Below, piece after piece: positions 1-8,843 of a stretch of 64,000 nt of DNA. Origin of the DNA: DAOUBP01 sp964474695 (GTDB taxonomy: Bacteria > Chloroflexota > Anaerolineae > CG2-30-64-16); contig CAYYTK010000020.1 of the NCBI GenBank assembly GCA_964474695.1, positions 20,544-84,543 on the forward strand, in the 5' to 3' direction. A program made the translations under genes and the position numbers. The notes below the pieces were generated by a model. That model was not told where the DNA came from and made no database searches. It saw only the letters and a list, made by a program, of their open reading frames with translations. Position 1 is the stretch's first letter, and the number at the start of each line of letters is the position of its first letter.

Positions 1-23
1 ACATCGCACCATATGTACGCGCT

Positions 24-833
24 GTGTTGCCTGCGCGGGGTGAGACATTCGATGGTGGGGCAGCATTTGAGCATTTGCAGGCACAGATCGCTTTTGGCCC
101 TCGTCCTACCGGGTCGGAGGCGAATCGCCAGGTCGCTGACTACGTCATGGCGCATCTGGCGGAACTCGGATGGCAGGTGGAGACCCAGGAATTCACCTAT
201 CATGGCGTGTCTGCGCGCAATATCATCGCACGGGCAGGGCGCGGTCCCGTGGCGATTATTGGCGCGCACTATGACACACGGCGACAGGCTGACAATGATC
301 CTGATCCGGACCTGCGCCAGGAACCCGTCCTGGGGGCGAATGATGGCGCCAGCGGGGTCGCAGTGCTGCTCGAACTCGCTCGCGTTCTCGACCAGAAGCA
401 ACTGGCGCATGAGGTTTGGCTGACCTTCTTTGACGCAGAAGATAACGGCCGCCTGGATGGCTGGGATTTCATTGCCGGCTCCACGCATATGGCAAATACG
501 TTGGATATCCGTCCGGAGATGGTTGTCGTCGTTGACATGATCGGTGACGCCGACCAGCAGATTTACCAGGAACAAACTTCCACCGGCGGGTTGGTCGACC
601 GCATCTGGGACATCGCTGCTGACCTGGGCTATGACACCTACTTCATACCTGCAAAGAAGTACAGTATGATAGATGATCATACGCCTTTTCTGCAATTGGG
701 TATCCCTGCAGTTGATTTGATCGATTTTGATTATCCATATTGGCACACCATGCAAGATACGCTCGACAAAACGTCGCCCGCCTCGTTGGAGCGTGTCGGG
801 CGAGTCTTGGAAGTATTGCTGCAAGGCCGATAG
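24..833 (+). CDS. M28-family zinc metallopeptidase (possibly 5'-truncated)
   Basis: Probable aminopeptidase or glutaminyl-cyclase-like hydrolase of the M28 co-catalytic zinc fold. Numbering from the GTG at 24, the expected ligands are all present: His82 in AHYDTR, Asp107 in NDGASG, Glu139-Asp140 in FFDAEDNG, Asp171 in VVDMIGD and His241 in YWHTMQDT. The Glu-Asp pair replaces the more common Glu-Glu. The frame is open upstream to the window edge and there is no signal peptide, so the true start and an export signal may lie outside the window. It ends 29 bases before the hflX start. The M28 assignment is firm; the substrate is not known. Confidence 0.85.
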   Translation: MLPARGETFDGGAAFEHLQAQIAFGPRPTGSEANRQVADYVMAHLAELGWQVETQEFTYHGVSARNIIARAGRGPVAIIGAHYDTRRQADNDPDPDLRQEPVLGANDGASGVAVLLELARVLDQKQLAHEVWLTFFDAEDNGRLDGWDFIAGSTHMANTLDIRPEMVVVVDMIGDADQQIYQEQTSTGGLVDRIWDIAADLGYDTYFIPAKKYSMIDDHTPFLQLGIPAVDLIDFDYPYWHTMQDTLDKTSPASLERVGRVLEVLLQGR

Positions 834-862
834 CGCCGCAGAAGGAACCGAGGAGTACAGAC

Positions 863-2194
863 ATAGCAACGCAGATTTTTGAGGTACAGCCGTCTCAGGA
901 GACCGCTCTTTTAGTCGGTGTGGAACTCAAAGGGCGGCCTTCGCAGTGGTCCCTGGCGGACTCATTGACTGAGTTGTCGCGCCTCGCTGAAACAGCAGGC
1001 CTGCGCGTGGTTGGAAGCCTGGAACAGCGTATCGATCGTCCCAACCCGGCGACCCTGATTGGGTCTGGCAAGGTGGAGGAGCTGATTGCTCTGCAGGCGG
1101 ACACCGCCGCAAGTGTAATCATCTTCGATGACGAGTTGTCGCCAGCGCAACAGCGCGAATTGGAACGAGCTGTCCAGAACCGAAGCGTCAAGATCTTGGA
1201 TCGAACGGCGCTTATTCTCGATATTTTCGCCCTACACGCCCGCACGCGCGAGGGAATTTTGCAGGTCGAGTTGGCGCAGCACGAATATCGTTTGCCGCGC
1301 CTGACGCGTGCATGGACACACCTTGCGCGACAGGCGGGCGGCGCCTCAGGCCGCGGAGGAGCCGGTGGCGGCGTCGGCCTGCGCGGGCCGGGCGAAACGC
1401 AGCTCGAAGTTGATCGCCGGGAGATCGGTCGCCGAATCGCGCACTTGAAACAGGAGTTAGAAGAGGTGCGTAAGCACCGCGCCCAATACCGTCGACGTCG
1501 CAACGAGGAAGCCATACCGGTTATCGCGTTGGTGGGCTACACCAATGCCGGCAAATCTACGCTCCTCAACGCGTTGAGTGGCTCTGCTGTTTACGCTGCC
1601 GATCAGCTTTTTGCGACCCTCGACCCCACCACGCGACGGATTAAGTTGCCAGGAGGCAGGGAGATTTTGATCTCTGATACCGTGGGCTTCATCCAGAAGC
1701 TGCCCACGACCCTGGTTGCTGCTTTCCGCGCAACTTTGGAAGAAATCGATGAGGCAGATTTATTACTGCACGTTGTCGACATAACTCACGACCAGGTAGA
1801 GCAACAAGTTTCCACCGTCCTGGATGTGCTGAGAGATCTTCAGGTCACGCACTTGCCACTCATCACTGCGCTTAACAAGATTGATCAAATTCCTGCGTTT
1901 GCCGCTGCCGACCTGGGAATGACAGACCTGCCGCACCACGTAGCTATCTCGGCGATAACGGGGGAGGGGTTGCCGGCGCTATTGCAGCGCATTGAACAAG
2001 TGCTGGACGAAGAGCTAGTCCAGATTACGGTACGGCTACCTTATCAGCGTGGCGACCTCTTGGGCCTGCTGCACCAGCGCGGCATCGTGCTTCGGGAAGC
2101 GCACGAGCCAGGAGGCACCTACGTCGTCGGCAGGATCCCCGAAAGCTTGCTGCCGCGCTTCGATCCCTACGTTACACCGACAGGGCGCGTATAG
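863..2194 (+). CDS. hflX: GTPase HflX, ribosome-associated
   Basis: HflX is a GTPase that binds the 50S subunit and splits or rescues stalled ribosomes. The N-terminal HflX subdomain (VGVELKG start, IGSGKVEEL, FDDELSPAQ) is followed by the Gly-rich linker and GETQLEVDRR, then the G domain: G1 GYTNAGKS (about 225-232), G3 DTVGF, G4 NKID. The frame has no ATG/GTG/TTG between the M28 stop and the conserved N-terminus. A strong GAGGAG at 850-855 sits 7 bases before an ATA codon at 863, so I place the start there, giving 443 residues, normal for the family. A GTG at 920 would remove the first conserved strand. The product call is firm; the start is uncertain. Confidence 0.9.
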   Translation: MATQIFEVQPSQETALLVGVELKGRPSQWSLADSLTELSRLAETAGLRVVGSLEQRIDRPNPATLIGSGKVEELIALQADTAASVIIFDDELSPAQQRELERAVQNRSVKILDRTALILDIFALHARTREGILQVELAQHEYRLPRLTRAWTHLARQAGGASGRGGAGGGVGLRGPGETQLEVDRREIGRRIAHLKQELEEVRKHRAQYRRRRNEEAIPVIALVGYTNAGKSTLLNALSGSAVYAADQLFATLDPTTRRIKLPGGREILISDTVGFIQKLPTTLVAAFRATLEEIDEADLLLHVVDITHDQVEQQVSTVLDVLRDLQVTHLPLITALNKIDQIPAFAAADLGMTDLPHHVAISAITGEGLPALLQRIEQVLDEELVQITVRLPYQRGDLLGLLHQRGIVLREAHEPGGTYVVGRIPESLLPRFDPYVTPTGRV

Positions 2195-2198
2195 ACTG

Positions 2199-2903
2199 AT
2201 GCCTGCGAAACCTGACAACAATGCTCAGGCAACGGCCGCGTCGGCGCCAACCGGCGAGATCGTCGCGTTCTTTGACATGGATCACACCTTGCTGCGGGAA
2301 AGCTCGGGCCGTCTCTATCTGAAATACTTGCTGCAGATCGGGCATCTTAGCCTCTGGCACTGGCTTGTCATAATGTTTTATGTCGCAGGCTATGTGATCG
2401 GCATCACCGACTTTCCGCGCTTAATGAGTCTGATCATGGTGCGTGTTGCTGCCACCGGGGAAGCCGAGGCCTGGCGCCTCAGCGATGCCTGGTTCGAGGT
2501 CGTGTTACAGCACTACATCGCGGAGCGCGGCCGTGAGCGCGTTGTATGGCATCAGGGGCAGGGCCATCACGTCGCTATCGTCTCTGCGTCGACACCCTAT
2601 GCAGTGAGTCCGGTGGCGCACAGCCTTGGGATAGACTATCTGGCGACGCGCTTGGAGACCGTAGGCGGTCTCTTTACGGGCCGCCTGATAGAACCGGCAT
2701 GCTATGGGGCGGGGAAGGTGGCCCTGGCTGCTGCATATGCCGAGAAACGCGGGGCGCGACTGGACTGTAGTTACTTCTATTCCGACAGCCATGCAGATCT
2801 GCCGCTCTTGGAGGTCGTCGGACATCCGGTCGCGGTGAATCCCAGCAGTAAACTGGCGCGCATAGCTGCTCAACGCGGGTGGCCAGTTGAACGGTTCTAT
2901 TGA
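2199..2903 (+). CDS. HAD superfamily IB hydrolase (SerB-like phosphatase)
   Basis: Probable small-molecule or phospholipid phosphatase of the HAD-IB class, 234 residues. Motif I is FFDMDHTLL (nucleophile Asp26, acid Asp28), motif II is the Ser in VSAST, and motif III is YSDSHADLPLL with the following NPSSKL. The cap contains a hydrophobic stretch (about 50-75) as in the TIGR01490-type subfamily, suggesting membrane contact. The ATG at 2199 lies 4 bases after the hflX stop, so the two are probably co-transcribed. The substrate cannot be told from sequence. Confidence 0.85.
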   Translation: MPAKPDNNAQATAASAPTGEIVAFFDMDHTLLRESSGRLYLKYLLQIGHLSLWHWLVIMFYVAGYVIGITDFPRLMSLIMVRVAATGEAEAWRLSDAWFEVVLQHYIAERGRERVVWHQGQGHHVAIVSASTPYAVSPVAHSLGIDYLATRLETVGGLFTGRLIEPACYGAGKVALAAAYAEKRGARLDCSYFYSDSHADLPLLEVVGHPVAVNPSSKLARIAAQRGWPVERFY

Positions 2904-2920
2904 TGTTGTTATGTCATGTT

Positions 2921-2950
2921 TTGGGCCGACGCGGATGTTCACACTATAAA
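2921..2950 (+). promoter_or_regulatory. Candidate promoter for the S41 peptidase genes
   Basis: TTGGGC (2921-2926), 18 bp, TATAAA (2945-2950). A second candidate is TTGCAA (3037-3042), 17 bp, TATCAC (3060-3065). The non-coding stretch 2904-3211 (308 bp) between the HAD gene and the S41 gene holds only these signals and no convincing gene; which promoter is used is unknown. Confidence 0.4.
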
Positions 2951-3211
2951 TGTTATGTCGATATGAGTCGTTCCAGAGCATGGTACTCTACATAACGCAA
3001 TACGCAATTTCAATCGGCATGGGTGAGCGGTGCATATTGCAAGTGTCAAGATTTCGAAGTATCACAGCCTCTACCATCAAATCGGTGGCGCACATCGCTG
3101 CTCCGTTGCGGGGAACGCAGTCCGATTGTGCCAGGCGAAGCTGAACGTAACGCTGTGCTCGAATTCTCGGGACCACTCCCCCACCGGGTTAATCAGGAGA
3201 GGGGCCGTAGT

Positions 3212-4390
3212 ATGCGCTGGTGGCGTGGCTTTGCCTTAGGTCTTCTAGTCGGGATCTTGGTAGGCGGTGTGTTTTTGCTTGGCTATGCGCTAGGCACTCG
3301 GCGCGGATCGGGCACGAATGACAGCGCCGAATTTCGCACGCTATGGACGGTGCGCAGCGTGCTCGAACGAAGTTTCATTGGCGAGGTGCCGCCGGTGCAG
3401 ACGCAGGTGTTCGGCGCCGCACGCGGCCTGGTGGCTTCTTACGGTGACCCGTATACTGTCTTCGTGGAGCCCACGGCGCGCGAGATCGAACGCGATGATC
3501 TGCGCGGCCATTTTGGGGGCATTGGCGCCTATATCGGACGGGATGAGAGTGGCAACGTCGTGCTGACTACGATGCGTGACCAGCCGGCCGCGCGTGCTGG
3601 TGTACGCGATGGGGATGCGCTGCTAGAGGTTGACGGCAAGGCCATCCCCTCGGATATGAAGGTAGAGGAGATCATCGCGTTAGTGCGCGGTGACGTCGGG
3701 ACAAAAGTGACGCTCACGCTTCGACGTCAGGGTCAGAATGACTCCCTGCAGATTGCCGTTGTGCGTGAACGGATCGAGACGCCCAGCGTCGAATGGCGTG
3801 TGCTCGATGCCGAGAATCATATAGGATACGCGCGGATCAGCATCTTCGGTGAACAGACGGCTCAGGAATTGAGTACCGGGTTGGGGGAGTTGAGCAATCA
3901 GGGGATCGATCGCTTGGTGCTTGACTTGCGAGGGAACGGTGGCGGTTTGGTGGATGCAGCAGTAGAGATCACCAGCCAGTTCCTGCGCGAAGGCCAAGTG
4001 CTGCATGAAATCAAGCGCAGCAGTCAGGAGCGCTTCTACCCGGTCAAACCGACCCGTAGTCCGGCCTTCGATTGGCGGATCGCGCTGTTGGTCGATGGCG
4101 GCACCGCCAGCGCCTCAGAGATCGTAGCGGGCGCGCTGCGCGATCAAGGGCGGGCGATCCTGATCGGTGAGAAGACCTATGGCAAGGGTTCAGTGCAGGA
4201 AGTTCATGAGCTGGCCGACGGCTCTTCCCTGCACGTAACCGTGGCCCGCTGGCTAACGCCAAATCGCCAGCAGATCGATGGCAGCGGCTTGGCCCCTGAT
4301 ATTTTAGTCGGTATCTCATCTGAGGATCGCGATGCTGGCTACGACCCTCAATTAGTCCGCGCTCAGGCGTGGCTGATTGACGAACACTGA
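3212..4390 (+). CDS. S41 carboxy-terminal processing peptidase (first of tandem pair)
   Basis: Membrane-anchored Ser-Lys protease of the CtpA/Prc class, 392 residues. It has one N-terminal TM segment (about 8-28), a PDZ domain (about 95-185) and the S41 core. The catalytic dyad is seen as Ser300 in TASASE and Lys325 in YGKGSVQ, 25 residues apart as in E. coli Prc (452/477). The ATG at 3212 has AGGAGAGGG 8 bases upstream; the longer open frame from 3023 adds a non-conserved extension and is rejected. It should cleave exported proteins outside the membrane. A paralogue follows 34 bases downstream. Confidence 0.92.
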   Translation: MRWWRGFALGLLVGILVGGVFLLGYALGTRRGSGTNDSAEFRTLWTVRSVLERSFIGEVPPVQTQVFGAARGLVASYGDPYTVFVEPTAREIERDDLRGHFGGIGAYIGRDESGNVVLTTMRDQPAARAGVRDGDALLEVDGKAIPSDMKVEEIIALVRGDVGTKVTLTLRRQGQNDSLQIAVVRERIETPSVEWRVLDAENHIGYARISIFGEQTAQELSTGLGELSNQGIDRLVLDLRGNGGGLVDAAVEITSQFLREGQVLHEIKRSSQERFYPVKPTRSPAFDWRIALLVDGGTASASEIVAGALRDQGRAILIGEKTYGKGSVQEVHELADGSSLHVTVARWLTPNRQQIDGSGLAPDILVGISSEDRDAGYDPQLVRAQAWLIDEH

Positions 4391-4424
4391 TAACGGTCGT
4401 TACATTATGTAAATAGGTGAAACA

Positions 4425-5750
4425 ATGAAATCGAGTCTGTCTGCGACTATCTTGAAACTGATTGTCTTCACGCTCGCAGGAGCAATTCTCGCCTTAGCTG
4501 CTTTCGGTATCGGCGTGAGTGTCGGCGCCGCGGCGCGTCCCCTCCCCCTCCCCTCTCAGCAAGCAGCAGCCTGCGCTCCCACGCCGCTTTCAGACAAGGG
4601 CCTGGCGCCGGAAGCCATTCTGCCCACTGTCACCGCAGCACCGGCGACTCGCAAACCGACAACCTCTCCCGACAAGAACGTCTCAGAGAGTCCATTGGAT
4701 GTAGCTCTCTTTGATGAGGCCTGGAATCTGCTTGAGGACCAGTTCTATGGTGATCTGCCTATGGGTGAGGACATCACCTACGCAGCGATTCGCGGCGTAC
4801 TGGAAAGCCTGGGGGATGAACACACTGCATTCCTGACACCGGAGCAGGCCGAACAAGAGAACTCGGTCATGCAAGGCGAGTTTGAGGGGATCGGCGCTGG
4901 TGTCGCGCTGGCGGCGGGCGGCGGTGTTGAGATCAAGTATCTCTATGACAAACAGCCTGCCCAGCAGGCCGGCATCAAGGTAGGCGATGTGATCATAGCA
5001 GTCGATGGAAAGGATATTACCAGCATCGATCTCACAGATGCAATTGCTTTGATCCGGGGGCCGCGCGGCACCAAAGTGATCCTATCGATTCAGCGCGAAG
5101 GACAGGAGCCGTTCGACCTGACCGTCACGCGGGCGCGCATCGAAATCCCAGTGACTGAGACTGAGACGCTAGCTGATGGCAAGATCGCCTACATCGCCCT
5201 CGCCGAGTTCAGCAGCGTAGCGCCGAACCGGTTGGCGGAAGCCTTGAATGAGGCCATTGATAACAAACCGACTGGAATAATCCTCGATCTGCGCGGCAAC
5301 CCAGGCGGCTGGCTCGACGCTGCGGTGACTATCGGCAGCTATTTTGTTCCTGATGGAAATATCGTCATAGAACGGTTCAAAGACCAACCGGAGGAAGTCT
5401 ATCGCCGAAAAGGGCGTTACCTTCTCAATGACATTTCTCTGGTTGTGTTGGTCGACGGCGGCAGTGCTAGCGCCTCGGAGATTGTCGCCGGAGCCATTCA
5501 AGATGCGGGCACCGGCACACTGATCGGCGAGACGACCTATGGCAAAGGATCTGTCCAGCTCCCAAATAGCCTCAGCGATGGGTCACAACTCAGAGTCACG
5601 ATTGCACGTTGGTTCACGCCCAAGAATCGGGAGATCCATGGGAAAGGGTTAACCCCCGATATCGAGGTGCCGATTACCGAAGAGGATATCGCGGCTGAGC
5701 GGGATCCGCAACTAGATCGCGCTGTCGAATATCTTCTGAGCGGCAAGTAG
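4425..5750 (+). CDS. S41 carboxy-terminal processing peptidase (second of tandem pair)
   Basis: Paralogue of the preceding gene, 441 residues. A signal anchor (about 8-35) is followed by a Pro/Thr-rich linker (about 40-90) absent from the first copy, then a PDZ domain (about 150-240) and the S41 core with Ser349 in SASASE and Lys374 in YGKGSVQ, again 25 apart. The longer linker would hold the protease domain further from the membrane. Start ATG 4425 follows AGGTGA. The pair is probably co-transcribed with smpB, 19 bases downstream. Confidence 0.92.
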   Translation: MKSSLSATILKLIVFTLAGAILALAAFGIGVSVGAAARPLPLPSQQAAACAPTPLSDKGLAPEAILPTVTAAPATRKPTTSPDKNVSESPLDVALFDEAWNLLEDQFYGDLPMGEDITYAAIRGVLESLGDEHTAFLTPEQAEQENSVMQGEFEGIGAGVALAAGGGVEIKYLYDKQPAQQAGIKVGDVIIAVDGKDITSIDLTDAIALIRGPRGTKVILSIQREGQEPFDLTVTRARIEIPVTETETLADGKIAYIALAEFSSVAPNRLAEALNEAIDNKPTGIILDLRGNPGGWLDAAVTIGSYFVPDGNIVIERFKDQPEEVYRRKGRYLLNDISLVVLVDGGSASASEIVAGAIQDAGTGTLIGETTYGKGSVQLPNSLSDGSQLRVTIARWFTPKNREIHGKGLTPDIEVPITEEDIAAERDPQLDRAVEYLLSGK

Positions 5751-5769
5751 TTCATCCGAAGAGGCTCCG

Positions 5770-6246
5770 GTGACAAAGCAGAATCAGCAAGAAACTAAGC
5801 GGGTCGCCACCAATCGCAAGGCGCTGCACGACTACTTCATTGAAGACACCTTTGAAGCCGGCATCGCCCTGACCGGCACGGAGATCAAGTCTGTGCGTGC
5901 ATCAGCGGTTAACCTGCGTGATGGCTTTGTGATGATCAGAAACGGCGAAGCCTGGCTATTGAATGTACACATTTCACCTTATAGCTTTGGCAACCGCGAA
6001 AACCACGAACCGCGCCGGGAGCGCAAGCTATTACTGCATCGCCAAGAGATACGTAAATTGCTCAGCAAGGTCTCTGAGCGCGGCTGGACGATTGTTCCCT
6101 TGAGCATGTATTTGAAGGAGGGCCGTGCCAAGGTCGAAATTGCGCTCGTGCGCGGCAAACGCCTTTATGACAAGCGTGATGCTGTGGCCGAACATGATGC
6201 CGACCGGGAATTGCAGCGAGCAATCAAAGAATGGGATCGTGAGTAG
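5770..6246 (+). CDS. smpB: SsrA-binding protein SmpB
   Basis: tmRNA partner in trans-translation, the rescue of ribosomes stalled on mRNAs lacking a stop codon. At 158 residues it has the family length and motifs: ALHDYFIEDTFEAGIAL, TGTEIKSVR, the loop near GNRENHEPRRERKLLLH and the basic C-terminal tail. The GTG start at 5770 is preceded by GAAGAGG. The tmRNA gene follows 54 bases downstream with its own promoter, so protein and RNA partners are neighbours. Confidence 0.97.
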   Translation: MTKQNQQETKRVATNRKALHDYFIEDTFEAGIALTGTEIKSVRASAVNLRDGFVMIRNGEAWLLNVHISPYSFGNRENHEPRRERKLLLHRQEIRKLLSKVSERGWTIVPLSMYLKEGRAKVEIALVRGKRLYDKRDAVAEHDADRELQRAIKEWDRE

Positions 6247-6260
6247 CCGGAGTTTGCTGC

Positions 6261-6289
6261 TTGCCTTGCCGCGAAATCTGTGCTATACT
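6261..6289 (+). promoter_or_regulatory. Promoter of the tmRNA gene
   Basis: TTGCCT (6261-6266), exactly 17 bp, TATACT (6284-6289) preceded by TGC, an extended -10. The tmRNA 5' end at 6301 is 12 bases past the -10, slightly further than typical, which would fit a start at or just before the mature end. Confidence 0.75.
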
Positions 6290-6300
6290 GATCTTCACAT

Positions 6301-6717
6301 GGGGATGAATGGTTTCGACGGGGCAAGCAGGTCGTAAGCTGCAAGCCGAGGCGCTCTCACCTCGCAAATCCAGAGCAAACATACAAATGCCAACACTGGC
6401 AAAGCGTTCACCTTCCCCTTTGCTCGCACCAACGCTATGGCGCTGGCTGCGTAACAAGGAGAGGCTCTGAACCAAACTGGTCGCCCAGTGCGACCACGGT
6501 GCCCTCGCCGGGGCCAGGCGGCGACGAGGTGCATCGTCATAGACCGTAAGGTGCAGCCCGCAGATGCCGATAAGCGGGACTAAGATCCTCGGCTAGCCGA
6601 GCTAGTGGACGGTGGTCACTGCCGGACCGTTCGGCGAAATCCTAATCAGGGACTAAGCTTGTAGGCGCTTACGGTCGTTTGTTTCGGACCCGGGTTCGAC
6701 TCCCGGCATCTCCACCA
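6301..6717 (+). ncRNA. ssrA: Transfer-messenger RNA (tmRNA)
   Basis: Full-length one-piece tmRNA of 417 bases. The 5' end GGGGATG pairs with CATCTCC (6707-6713), followed by A and an encoded CCA (6715-6717). The hallmark GGTTTCGACGGGG follows the 5' end, and a T arm (GGTTCGACTCC region) precedes the 3' end. The tag frame begins at a GCC resume codon (6389) and ends at TAA (6452-6454), giving a 21-residue tag that starts ANTGKAF and ends NAMALAA, a typical ClpXP-type degron. The resume codon is inferred from the usual Ala-Asn start. Confidence 0.95.
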
Positions 6718-6723
6718 CTCAAT

Positions 6724-6757
6724 GAGGCCCGATCTCGCGCTGATGAGATCGGGCCTC
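6724..6757 (+). terminator. Terminator hairpin after tmRNA
   Basis: Perfect 13-bp inverted repeat, GAGGCCCGATCTC and its complement, separated by 8 bases, starting 7 bases after the tmRNA CCA end. There is no long T run, only CATTT downstream. Confidence 0.75.
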
Positions 6758-6797
6758 GCACATTTGGCCCAACGGGCTTCTTCCGCGCACCGCGCTC

Positions 6798-6826
6798 TTG
6801 CATCTCTCAATGGCCTGTGCTATGAT
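6798..6826 (+). promoter_or_regulatory. Promoter of the inositol-monophosphatase-family gene
   Basis: TTGCAT (6798-6803), 17 bp, TATGAT (6821-6826) with TGC directly before. The predicted start of transcription is near 6833, giving a leader of about 50 bases to the GTG at 6883. Confidence 0.7.
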
Positions 6827-6882
6827 CCGGCCCGTTGATTCGAAGCAGCACTCCTAATACCAGCCATAAAGAAAATAACACC

Positions 6883-7764
6883 GTGAATTCCAATATTGAA
6901 ACCGTCACTTGGCCACCTGTTGGGACCGACTTCAATCAGGAATTGAAGTTAGCCATGCGTCTTGCGCGTGAAGCTGGCGCTATCGTTAAGACTTTCTACG
7001 ATGTACCGTTGACAGTTCGCTGGAAAGACCCTACTGATCCCGTGACTGAGGCCGATCGTGCTGTTAACGCGTACCTTGTCAAGCAGTTCAGCCAGCTGTT
7101 CCCAACGGACGGAGTTTTGGCCGAGGAGTCGAAAGATGATCTTTCGCGCCTGCAACGTGAGCGCGTCTGGATCATCGATCCGTTGGATGGTACTGCCGAG
7201 TTCATAGCGCATAACGGCGAATTCTGCATTATGATCGGCTTGGCCGTGGCTGGCCGGCCCGTTGTAGGCGTCGTGTATCAACCGACCGATGACATTCTCT
7301 ATGCGGCTGCGCTGGGCGCCGGCGCCTTTGTCGAAGAATTCGGTGATCGCTACCGCCTACGCGTCTCCAAGGAGCAGGACATCCAGAAGCTACGCCTGGT
7401 TGTGAGCCGCTCTCATCGTCCTCCGCTCGTTGATAGCTTACGAGCGCGTATGGGTCTCAAGCGCGAGCGAAACATCGGGAGCGTTGGCCTCAAGATCGGC
7501 CTAATCGTGCGAGGACGGGCCGAATTCTATGTGCATCCCAACGCCGGCACCAAAGAATGGGACACCTGCGCTCCTGATATCATCATCCATGAGGCCGGCG
7601 GCAGTATGACGGACTGCTGGGGGCGTCCCCTGCGCTATAATAGAGCCGATGTAGTTCGTCGTTTTGGCGTCCTGGCCAGCCATCGCATACTGCACGATCA
7701 GATTGTGAGCATCGTGGAAGAGGTCCTGGACGAGGCCGGTGTTGACTCGGACTTCGGGTTCTGA
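6883..7764 (+). CDS. Inositol monophosphatase-family phosphatase (SuhB/CysQ-like)
   Basis: Mg-dependent sugar or nucleotide phosphatase, 293 residues. The metal-site motifs are complete: DPVTEADR, EES, WIIDPLDGT and EWDTCAPD. The last resembles CysQ (3'-phosphoadenosine 5'-phosphate phosphatase) as much as inositol monophosphatase, so the substrate is open. Start is chosen at GTG 6883, in frame and about 50 bases after the predicted transcription start. A TTG at 6835 would be nearly leaderless. It probably shares a transcript with the MTA phosphorylase 47 bases downstream. Confidence 0.88.
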   Translation: MNSNIETVTWPPVGTDFNQELKLAMRLAREAGAIVKTFYDVPLTVRWKDPTDPVTEADRAVNAYLVKQFSQLFPTDGVLAEESKDDLSRLQRERVWIIDPLDGTAEFIAHNGEFCIMIGLAVAGRPVVGVVYQPTDDILYAAALGAGAFVEEFGDRYRLRVSKEQDIQKLRLVVSRSHRPPLVDSLRARMGLKRERNIGSVGLKIGLIVRGRAEFYVHPNAGTKEWDTCAPDIIIHEAGGSMTDCWGRPLRYNRADVVRRFGVLASHRILHDQIVSIVEEVLDEAGVDSDFGF

Positions 7765-7811
7765 TCACGGTCTTTGTCGGATACCCCCCTGCCCTTAAGG
7801 AGAAACTGGAC

Positions 7812-8696
7812 ATGGAACAAGTACGTCTCGGAGTGATCGGCGGCAGCGGCGTCTACAACATGGCGCAACTGTGCAACGTGCGTGAAGTCCGACTTGATAC
7901 GCCGTTCGGTGCACCTTCAGACGTCTATGTCATCGGTGACATAGACGATCAACCTGTCGCCTTCTTGCCTCGGCATGGCCGCGGCCATCGCATCAGCCCC
8001 ACGCAGCTGAATAATCGGGCGAACATTTACGGCTTCAAGATGTTAGGGGTGGAGTACCTGATCTCCATTAGCGCCTGTGGCAGCCTGCAAGCACAATATC
8101 GTCCGGGAGATATTGTGGTGCCAGACCAGTTGTTTGACCGGACACGGCTGCGGCCGCTGAGCTTCTTTGACGATCCTGGTGCAGGCACTGGCGGGCTAGT
8201 GGTTCACGTGTCGGTGGCAGAACCATTCTGTCGCTATCTCAACAGCGTGTGCGTCGAGGCTGTGGCTGCCACTGGCCACAAGGTGCACAACGGTGGGACC
8301 TTTGTTACCATTGAAGGTCCGCGCTTCAGCACCAAAGCTGAGAGCCTGGTTTTTCAGCAATTGGGGTTTGCTATTATTGGTATGACTGCGATACCCGAAG
8401 CGTTTCTCGCGCGCGAGGCTGGCATCAGCTATGCAACTATGGCGCATGTGACTGACTATGACGTGTGGCACGAGACCGAGGCCGCCGTGACGGTGGAGAT
8501 GATCGTCCAACAACTCCTCGCCAATGCTGAGGTCGCGAAAGAATCTGTGGTCAACGCCGTCCGGCTGTTGCGCGATGCTCCCCCCTCCCCCCACGGCGAT
8601 GCATTGCGGGATGCGATTATCACGAATCGCGGTGCCATTCCCGCTGATACGCTTGCGCGCCTCTCTCTATTGATGAGCAAGTATATCAAAGCCTGA
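7812..8696 (+). CDS. mtnP: S-methyl-5'-thioadenosine phosphorylase
   Basis: Converts 5'-methylthioadenosine and phosphate to adenine and 5-methylthioribose-1-phosphate, the first step of methionine salvage. The 294-residue protein shows VIGGSGVY at the N-terminus, RHGRGH, the ISACGSLQ phosphate/base region, TIEGPRFST and MTAIPEAFLAREAG followed by TDYDVWH. The DYDVW pattern is typical of MTAP rather than purine nucleoside phosphorylase. Start ATG 7812 has AAGGAGA. A strong hairpin ends the unit. Confidence 0.92.
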   Translation: MEQVRLGVIGGSGVYNMAQLCNVREVRLDTPFGAPSDVYVIGDIDDQPVAFLPRHGRGHRISPTQLNNRANIYGFKMLGVEYLISISACGSLQAQYRPGDIVVPDQLFDRTRLRPLSFFDDPGAGTGGLVVHVSVAEPFCRYLNSVCVEAVAATGHKVHNGGTFVTIEGPRFSTKAESLVFQQLGFAIIGMTAIPEAFLAREAGISYATMAHVTDYDVWHETEAAVTVEMIVQQLLANAEVAKESVVNAVRLLRDAPPSPHGDALRDAIITNRGAIPADTLARLSLLMSKYIKA

Positions 8697-8716
8697 CCAT
8701 CTCAAAAGAAACAACC

Positions 8717-8743
8717 GGGGCGCAGTGTTCTACACTGCGCCCC
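8717..8743. terminator. Bidirectional terminator hairpin
   Basis: Perfect 12-bp stem, GGGGCGCAGTGT and its complement with a 3-base loop, placed between the convergent mtnP and DsbA-like genes; TTGTTATT follows on the + side. Confidence 0.8.
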
Positions 8744-8843
8744 TTGTTATTCCTCCCTATTTCGCGTAGTCTAGTTGGTCTTTCTTGATATCCGCTACTC
8801 GCTTTGCTTACGTCGTTATCGCTACGCGAAACAGATATCGGGT

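Noticed and set aside
3023..3211. N-terminal extension of the first S41 peptidase
   Set aside because: No ribosome binding site or conserved residues; the ATG at 3212 with AGGAGAGGG gives a proper membrane anchor.
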